A stretch of DNA of 64,000 nt from Strongyloides papillosus (taxonomy: Eukaryota > Nematoda > Chromadorea > Rhabditida > Strongyloididae). Made by a program: the position numbers and the translations under genes. The notes below the pieces were generated by a model. The model searched no databases and was not told the origin of the DNA. It worked only from the letters and a program-made list of their open reading frames with translations. Shown here one piece after another: positions 56,571 to 64,000 of the stretch; positions within the stretch are counted from its first letter, which is position 1, and each line of letters begins with the position of its first letter. The stretch lies in contig SRSI01000035.1 of the NCBI GenBank assembly GCA_005656395.1, forward strand, positions 496,001 to 560,000, read 5' to 3'.

Positions 56571-58891
56571 CCTAATAAAACATCTATAAATATGTACACA
56601 TAAATAAGTAATATATTGTCTCTTAATAAATAAATAGTTATCATAAAAGGTACTCTCTGATAAATAACAATAATAACTCTAAAGGTCATTTTGATCTCGA
56701 AAGCTCAAACAAAAATTTTCAATGTTAAAATACAAGTGGTACTTAAGAATGTGCTTACCTTTTCAAGAAAGAATCAACCATGACCATAACTATTTAACAT
56801 ATAATATGTTTCTTATTATTATTGATAAATATATATTTATTATTATTAAAACTTTTGTGATAAGTAAATGATAAAATTTAATGAAAAAAGTATTTCCTTA
56901 GGCACTTTCATATAATATAAATATTAACTAAATATAAATTATATAAACCGTTAATGGTTATCAAATATATATAAAAATAATTACAATATTATTTTAAATA
57001 CCCTCTGTCAAACTATATAACCTTGTACCGGAAGCAGGAATGTCAAAATTAATCTGGATAAAAAGTATATATACCTATTTAGATTACCATTCTTTTCATA
57101 ATATTATTATTTTGTTTCACATCAATGAAGGGACAAAATCACAATACATAATAGTTTTATGAAATTATTTAATAATATATACTCTAATATTTCTATATGA
57201 ATTGGACCGTTATTCATCACTGCTTTTGAAGGTCGATCCATACATGATATACTTTATCTTTTATGTTATTTATAAAGTTAATTGAGGGATCCATGATATA
57301 GATATTGTATAAACATTTACAATCACTCTGTCAGCAATGTATATTAATAAACTTTTACAGTTAAATTATATAAAGTTAAACAATAAACTGATAATTTTTA
57401 CACCTACTTGTTGGTATTAGATTTGGATACAATCTTCAATTATCAATATTATAAAATTAATGGATGACCTTCTTTAAATAATATATTTATACAGTCTTTT
57501 TGAGTTATTATCAATATTTCACTTTACTGATATAAATAATATTTTACTTTTTGTTTTAGTGAAAGTTAATTGAATGAAATTTTAATGGGGAAAAGTTAAA
57601 AAGGATTTTAATGTTTAATTAATTGAAATCATTTGTTTTCTCTAATGAAGACATTCTAAAATTCTATTAATCTGTTGTAAGATAATTCTACAATTTAATG
57701 AAAATTTGTTAGTATCAAAGTTACTGTCAAATAAATCACAGTGTCTATGTGGACTTTTTTTAAATTTATAGTATTTTTATCTTATATTTAGAATTTTTAA
57801 AAAATAATCAAATAAACAATAAATATAACTAATATTTATGGCTAAATTCACAAAACAAAAACAAATTAATAAATATAATAAATTTGAGAATATCCCCAAT
57901 TGTAGAATAAATAAAAATTCAAATAAAATTCAAACGTACGAAATTCCTTTTAAATAAACATTTTTCAATAAAATTTAATCAAAATTCCTAAGTTTCACCT
58001 TTAACAATAAAAACTTCAATTATAACATTACTTACAAGAATACAATGATTAAACTTCAATTAGCTATACATTTCAATTAATATTTCTGATATCACTAATA
58101 ATCATACATATTAAAAATAAAAAGTACCAATTGAAATATATAATTTTATTGTTAAAAAATTAAAACATATCTTTTGAAATGAAATTTTTTGTTTCAATTA
58201 TGCTATAAATGTTTTTTTTCATCTTCCTCAACAAATACACATTTTATAAAATAATATTAAATATTGGAATCCCTTTATTTATTAAATAATAATTCAAAAA
58301 ATTTTTTGATTATTATATCATGAGTCATAATTTACTTTTTAATGATAATAAAAAATTCTTTCAGAAAATGTACTTGATAATTATGTTTAATTTAGAATTT
58401 TTTTTATAAATTACCGAGGTCCCTCTAAAAATTATATGTCATCATGCACCACTTATAAAGATCCCTTTCAAAAAGCAATCCTTATACAATTTCTTTTTTA
58501 ACATTAAGTTTTTAAGATTATTAATAGATTAATTAGGTGCTAATTAGATATATTGTTCCCTTTGAGAATAGTCTAGTTACGTCAGAACAACATTTGCTTT
58601 TATTATTTCCTAATTAGCTATTTATGTATAATGCTAAAATTTATAAAACTAACAATATAATTTAAAACTATTTATATCATACTTAAGACATCTGAGAAAG
58701 CCTTTTTGATTATGCATAATATAAAATTAGACTTAAAATGTAGTTTGACCTAGAATCTTCGAAATACAAGCATCATCTCGATTACAAAAAATGACCTAAC
58801 TGTTTAATCAAATTTACTGCCATCAAACTACTTTCACAACATTCATATAAAGTAAAGTAAAACCATTTCATCAAATGTTTGTTTTCACGAG
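56571..58891. other. Long AT-rich intergenic region
   Basis: No gene, RNA or repeat recognised. It could contain regulatory DNA for the fusogen gene. Confidence 0.4.
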
Positions 58892-59266
58892 ATGGAAACA
58901 ATTTCTAGCTACACAACACAAGTTTCTATACACACTACCACATTCCTACCACACAATGCCGTTGCTGCTGTATTCATCTACGCTTTCACCTTTATTTTTT
59001 TATTCTTGATATTATTATCAATTCTATCATTACTTTTAACACCTGTTGTTATTGCCGATCTTGCTCCAGCTGTTTATTTTTGCTGTTGCTGTTGGTACCT
59101 TCCATGTTTCATGCCTCTAGCAATTGTGATTGTATTTACGTTTTTTTTAATCCCATTTCCATTGTTGTTTATGATTCTACTTATTATTACCTTTTTTCAT
59201 TACTGGATTTTATGGATTAACTCAAGATATGTGATGCATGATGTTGATGTGATTCAAATTGTCTGA
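58892..59266 (+). CDS. Small multi-pass hydrophobic protein, 124 aa
   Basis: ATG-started ORF with three strong hydrophobic segments: residues about 25-58, 59-85 (containing CCCCWYLPC, a possible palmitoylation site) and 86-108. The C-terminus is polar (NSRYVMHDVDVIQIV). Codon use is less AT-biased than neighbouring non-coding DNA, which favours a real gene. No family recognised. Confidence 0.6.
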   Translation: METISSYTTQVSIHTTTFLPHNAVAAVFIYAFTFIFLFLILLSILSLLLTPVVIADLAPAVYFCCCCWYLPCFMPLAIVIVFTFFLIPFPLLFMILLIITFFHYWILWINSRYVMHDVDVIQIV

Positions 59267-60460
59267 AACTAATGTTAAAAATTACTAATTGTTATGTTTT
59301 AGAAGTTTTTTGCTGGTTTTTATACGGTACTTAGTAAATATATTTATATAATTGTTTTTAAAGTCAAGGAAAAATAATATAAAAATTTAATTAATCCACT
59401 TCCTGTGAATGTATATTGTTGTAATTGACTATAATTATATAAATTAAAAAATTAAAACAATAAAGATGTAATCAATATCTCCAATTCATCAAATTATTTT
59501 TAATAAAGATTAAACATTAATATTTATATAATTTAATATTAACTTTAAAACTTCCTTTCTGAATTTTTCATAAACATTATTAATTGCAACGTAATAAATT
59601 GGTTTAGAAGTTTATATTTATAGGTTTTTACTAATACGCAATTAACTATTTTTTTTAGTTCATTATTTACTAAAACGTTTCATAAATAATATATAAATGC
59701 AATTAATAGAATTCAATTACCATTCCTATCTTTAAGGCATATAATTTAACAATTGTAACCTTTTTTTCCATAAAAAATTAATAAAAATAATGATTGGTAT
59801 AATTGAAAATATTTATACATATTCTTAAATTATCTTAAACAAATACGGGTACAAAGTATCATTAATTTATGTTACTACAAACTATAAAGATAACAAATGA
59901 TCGGAACAAACACGTTGACAAGACAAGTTATTTGGTCACTTGATTTTACAATTGTGTAAAATAATATATAAAGAAATATCTGAAATGTTTGAACACTAAT
60001 ACCTTAACTATTCTGATAACGCTTTATTTTCAAAGGTTAAATTCTATTAATTAATAAAATATATAAAAAGGAATGTATTTCGTATCATTGTACTTTAGGA
60101 ATACATTTAAAAACAGATAGAGTGTTTTTGTTCATTCATTTTACATATAATTCTCCAATTATATCATAGTTGTTTTAGATTGTTGTTATAATTTTCTTTA
60201 TCGATATGTTTGTTTATCGTTGTTGAGTATATATATAATTGACTGGAGTAAATAACAAATATTTATTAAAAGATATAAATCACTATGTTTTTTTTTGTTT
60301 CATCTAACAGCGTTTGATCATATTTTGAACAAAATGTTGTTATTTTACTATCAGCGTTTTTGGGATAATCTTTACGATAATTTTATCATTGCATTCAAAT
60401 TTGACCTCTATACAATTCTATATAAAATGCAATTACTATAATTAATTCATTTATTCCAGG
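59267..60460. promoter_or_regulatory. Upstream region of the acyl-CoA dehydrogenase gene
   Basis: AT-rich with no coding signal. It ends in the acceptor TTTATTCCAG one base before the ATG at 60461, so either a 5' UTR intron or a spliced-leader addition site lies here. Confidence 0.5.
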
Positions 60461-62302
60461 ATGCTATCAACATTATCAAAAGCTACACGTTCCAGTGTTA
60501 TTTGTTCCAGAGCAACATTAAGAACTACAAGTGTAAACTTCAGTGATAACAAGAAAAAGGCACCTGAAACAAATTCATTTGTTACTAACTTATTCAGAGG
60601 AAAATTATGTCTAGATACTACTTTTCCTTATCCATTAAACCTTAATTCTGACCGTAAAGAGATGTTGTCTATGGTAATTGGACCAACAGAAAACTTCCTA
60701 AAAAATGTTAATAATGCTCAACTTAATGATCAAAACGGTAAGGTACCTATGGAACACTTAAAGGAATTCGCCCAACTCGGAGCTTTTGGTATCCTGGTAC
60801 CAGAGGAATATGGAGGTGCTGGGATGAATAATACTCAAATGGGTAGACTTGCCGAGTTGGTTGGTTCATATGACTTGGCATTAGGTGTCATTATGGGTGC
60901 TCATCAATCCATTGGATACAAAGGAATCCTCCTTTTCGGAACACCAGAACAAAAAGCAAAATACTTACCTGATCTTGCCTCTGCTAACAAATTCGCTAGT
61001 TTCTGTTTAACTGAACCTGACCATGGTTCTGACGCCAACAACATCCGTTCTAGAGCTGTCAAATCTGAATGTGGAAAGTATTATACTCTTAATGGTAGCA
61101 AAATTTACATAACAAATGGAGGAATTGCTGATGTCTTCACTGTCTTTGCACAGACTCCCATCAAACAAGAAGATGGAACATATAAAGATAAAATGTCAGC
61201 TTTCATTGTTGAGAGATCCTTTGGAGGTTTAACCAACAGTGCTGAACCAAAGAAACTTGGACTTAAATCCAACTCAACTGTTGAGTTGTATTTTGATAAT
61301 GTTAAGATTCCAGCTGAAAACCTTCTCGGAAAGGAGGGAGAAGGATTCAAAATTGCTATGAATATACTTAATAATGGAAGATTCGGTATCCCAGCAGCTA
61401 TGACTGGATCCATGAAATTTTGTATTGATAAGACAATCAATTGGATTACAAATAGAAAACAATTCGGACATAAACTTCAAGAATACGTTAATGTCCATGA
61501 GAAGGTAGCCGGAATGTTGGTAAGACACTATGCAGCTGAATCAATGTTGTATATGTTAGCTTCTAACATGGATGCAGGTGTTACTGATTTCCAACTTGAA
61601 GCAGCTCTAGCTAAAGTTTATTGTTCTGATGGTGCATGGCAGACTTGTGATGACGCTATCCAATTACATGGTGGTATGGGTTACATGACGGAGACTGGTC
61701 TTGAGAGAGTTCTTAGAGATTTAAGAGTTTTCAGAATATTTGAGGGTGCCAATGATATTATGAAGTTGTTTGTTGCTTTGACTGGAATGAATCACGCTGG
61801 TAAACACCTTCAACAGACTGCTAAAGAAATCAAATCTGGTGGTATTGGTACATTATTTGGTGAGGTTATGCGTAAAGCTACTGGTTCTACTGGTGGAAGT
61901 TTTGAAGGCCATGTCCATCCCAAACTTTCAAAGGAAGCTGAGAAAGTTAATGCTTGTATAGCTACTTTCGGTAATGTAATTCAAGGATTATTGATGAAGT
62001 ATAAGAAAGGAATTATAGAGAGACAGTATGAGCAAATTCGTATAGGTGAAGCAGCAATGGATATCTATGCCTCAGTATGTTCACTTTCACGTTGTACATA
62101 TAGTTTAAAACATAATGCCCCAAATGTTGATCATGAAGTTAAGTTAGTTCAACTCCTCGTAGAACAATCAATAAATCGTGCCACACAAAATCTCAATTTA
62201 GCCAAAAATGCACCACAAAATGAACTTTCCCTCATTACTGAACTAACAAAAGACGTCTGCTCCAATGGTAAACTTCTCCAGCACCATCCAACAGATTTGT
62301 GA
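60461..62302 (+). CDS. acdh-12: Very-long-chain acyl-CoA dehydrogenase, mitochondrial, 613 aa
   Basis: The N-terminus MLSTLSKATRSSVICSRATL is basic and hydroxylated, a mitochondrial targeting sequence. The ACAD domains follow in order: helical N-domain with LGAFGILVPEEYGGAGM; FAD-binding beta domain with FCLTEPDHGSDANNIRS and ITNGGIADVFTVFAQT; and C-domain with GYMTETGLERVLRDLRVFRI. FEGANDIMKLF carries the catalytic Glu (about residue 428) in the position used by VLCAD. A 150-residue C-terminal extension beyond the basic ACAD fold marks the VLCAD/ACAD9 branch, which is membrane-bound and dimeric. It performs the first step of beta-oxidation of long fatty acids, passing electrons to ETF. ACAD9-like function cannot be excluded from sequence alone. 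Confidence 0.93.
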   Translation: MLSTLSKATRSSVICSRATLRTTSVNFSDNKKKAPETNSFVTNLFRGKLCLDTTFPYPLNLNSDRKEMLSMVIGPTENFLKNVNNAQLNDQNGKVPMEHLKEFAQLGAFGILVPEEYGGAGMNNTQMGRLAELVGSYDLALGVIMGAHQSIGYKGILLFGTPEQKAKYLPDLASANKFASFCLTEPDHGSDANNIRSRAVKSECGKYYTLNGSKIYITNGGIADVFTVFAQTPIKQEDGTYKDKMSAFIVERSFGGLTNSAEPKKLGLKSNSTVELYFDNVKIPAENLLGKEGEGFKIAMNILNNGRFGIPAAMTGSMKFCIDKTINWITNRKQFGHKLQEYVNVHEKVAGMLVRHYAAESMLYMLASNMDAGVTDFQLEAALAKVYCSDGAWQTCDDAIQLHGGMGYMTETGLERVLRDLRVFRIFEGANDIMKLFVALTGMNHAGKHLQQTAKEIKSGGIGTLFGEVMRKATGSTGGSFEGHVHPKLSKEAEKVNACIATFGNVIQGLLMKYKKGIIERQYEQIRIGEAAMDIYASVCSLSRCTYSLKHNAPNVDHEVKLVQLLVEQSINRATQNLNLAKNAPQNELSLITELTKDVCSNGKLLQHHPTDL

Positions 62303-64000
62303 GATTCAATTTTGCCTTAATTATAACATTAATTAGAACAATTTTTGTGTATTGAAAAATTTTTTTCATTAAATATGTACATTTTAAATTATTTTTTATC
62401 CACTAAATTTAGTGTTTATATTTTATTAATTAATCTTCACTTAACTTCATTTTAATATGTATTGTGGTAATAATGGTTGGATAATTTAACAAATACTCCC
62501 ACGTCCTCAAATTGTTAATTTTAATTTTGTCTCTTCTCATTTAATATTTCATCATCATTTCCTAAAGATATATAGGAATATATTTCAATAGTATATTTTT
62601 ATTCTACATATTTTGGTGTTTTTCTATGATATGATTTGGAATATTTCTTTTTTAATTATTAGTATGTATATTACTAAAAAAATTATTAATTACCTACATT
62701 AAAGTAGGCAATTATCTAATATTAAAAATGTTTATGAAATAGGCAATAGAAGACGTGAGGAATTCTTATAACATCATCCTATTTAGAATTTTTTAACTAC
62801 ATGTTTTTTTTAACTGTTTCAGATATTTATTAATGTTTATTTTTAGTTATAATATAATAAATTAAAATGTGTATGCTTGATTAAAATAAATATTAAAGTA
62901 CAAAATAGAACCAAATAGTAAGATAAAGTTTCTCTAAATCTTTGGATGAGACTGAGGAATGAAGTAAGATATAAACAACGGATAATACAAAATCTTATTT
63001 TTTTGTCTTGTTAAATTATCTTTATTATATAAATACTGTATAATATGTGTTGTTTATTATTCCATTCTCTTGGAAACCACGCATTTTTCATCTTAAAAAA
63101 ATTAAAGAAACGGATAAAATTCTTAAATGATCACGATATATATAGAATGTGATATGAAATTAAAATGACTAATAAAGTAGATAAGCTGTGTAAAATAAAT
63201 ACTGTCTATCAATTTCCATGATATCCTAAAATTAAATTTGCAAACTTCACATATTTAATGATTGTGAGATGAAACCACAAAATTGATTTCATAAAATTAA
63301 AAACATCTTTTAAATTTCTAAGAAAGCTTTTAAACATCCTTTAAATTGACTTGCATGATATTTGTATTAAATTTTTGAGATAATATCTAAAATTACTGGA
63401 ACAGATTTCTTTTGTCATATATTTTATATATTATTTATTTTATTAAAAAATGCTTCCAAGACATTCTTTTAATACTTTATTAAGGAATATAATTAAATAT
63501 ATTATAAACTAATAAGGATATAATAATTTGTTAAGATAAAATATTATTTAATGGGAAGATTAATCTGTTATTTGATGCTTCTAAAAATTATAATAACAAG
63601 ATAAGTATATTCTTCATTTATTCTTCTTTTAGACAAATCTGTTATTTAGGTATTAAATAAATAACTTTCTATGTCGTTTTAATTTCTTATACAAACAATA
63701 ACAAAGATTAGTTCTGGTTATTATATTGGCATTTTTGATATTATTAATAATTGAATTTTTAATTATATATATATTTGGTACATAAAACTCAAAGTGATAT
63801 AGATAAAGTTTTTTTTCATTATATTTTGAACTAAAGATAATTAAATTTGATAAATTAAAGCAGTAGTTTTTTCAAGACTAATCTTGTGTGAAGTAATTCC
63901 CAATTTTTCGATAATAAAATATGGAAAATGTATTTTTATTTTTGATGACGAAAAGTTTACTCTTTTATATATTATTACCTCATAATATTTTTTAACTATA
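62303..64000. other. AT-rich sequence to the window end
   Basis: No supported gene or repeat. Contains the 3' flank of the acyl-CoA dehydrogenase gene. Confidence 0.4.

Noticed and set aside
61105..61528. Minus-strand frames opposite the acyl-CoA dehydrogenase
   Set aside because: Antisense shadows of a clearly coding gene.

Overview
The window is eukaryotic and very AT-rich (roughly one fifth G+C by eye). It carries short spliced introns, often 37-50 bp. It has 5S rRNA genes next to opposite-strand spliced-leader (SL1-type) RNA genes, orthologues of typical nematode genes and a nematode chemoreceptor pair. Together these point to a nematode, most likely a clade IV worm of the Strongyloides type. 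The species is inferred from composition and gene style, not proven.

The left 23.4 kb is mobile-element territory. Two large putative cut-and-paste elements lie side by side. Element I (788-10252) has CCCAGTG...CACTGGG ends, a 28-bp subterminal repeat array, a 782-aa Tnp2-like (EnSpm/CMC-type) transposase split over 7 exons, a small membrane protein and an AT-hook/coiled-coil protein. It is itself interrupted by a 1.46-kb non-autonomous element. Element II (about 13150-23354) has long imperfect terminal inverted repeats containing ACACTGAAAAA. It carries four intact spliced genes: two leftward unknowns, one rightward unknown and, 119 bp behind it, a second Tnp2-like transposase of a different subfamily. 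Between the two elements sits a 1.9-kb unit with 73-bp terminal inverted repeats and a 7-bp target duplication whose cargo is a retrotransposon gag-protease gene plus an integrase tail.

From 23976 to 29147 there is an apparently intact, recent Ty3-like LTR retrotransposon with LTRs identical by eye, a 5-bp target duplication and one 1504-aa ORF. Its polyprotein has a worn RNase H after the reverse transcriptase and a second, complete RNase H after the integrase. Positions 29400-32250 hold three diverged ~515-bp tandem repeats, the third split by a dead mariner. From 32250 to 38000 there is mostly AT-rich sequence with another diverged repeat array and a degenerate BED-finger fragment.

From 38016 to 45912 there is a segmental duplication. 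Each copy has a 7TM chemoreceptor gene (+), an SL RNA gene (-) and a 5S rRNA gene (+). Copy 1 has gained a 1465-bp TA-flanked element and a 267-bp solo-LTR-like insertion; copy 2 preserves both empty sites.

The right third (46.8-62.3 kb) is ordinary host sequence: endonuclease G, a PIP4-kinase divergent from it, a LET-99/DEPDC1-like DEP protein, a type I membrane protein, a TMEM26-family protein, an EFF-1/AFF-1-like cell fusogen, a small multi-pass protein and mitochondrial very-long-chain acyl-CoA dehydrogenase. Exon joins given below were made by hand; the splice sites keep frame throughout, but no transcript data were available.
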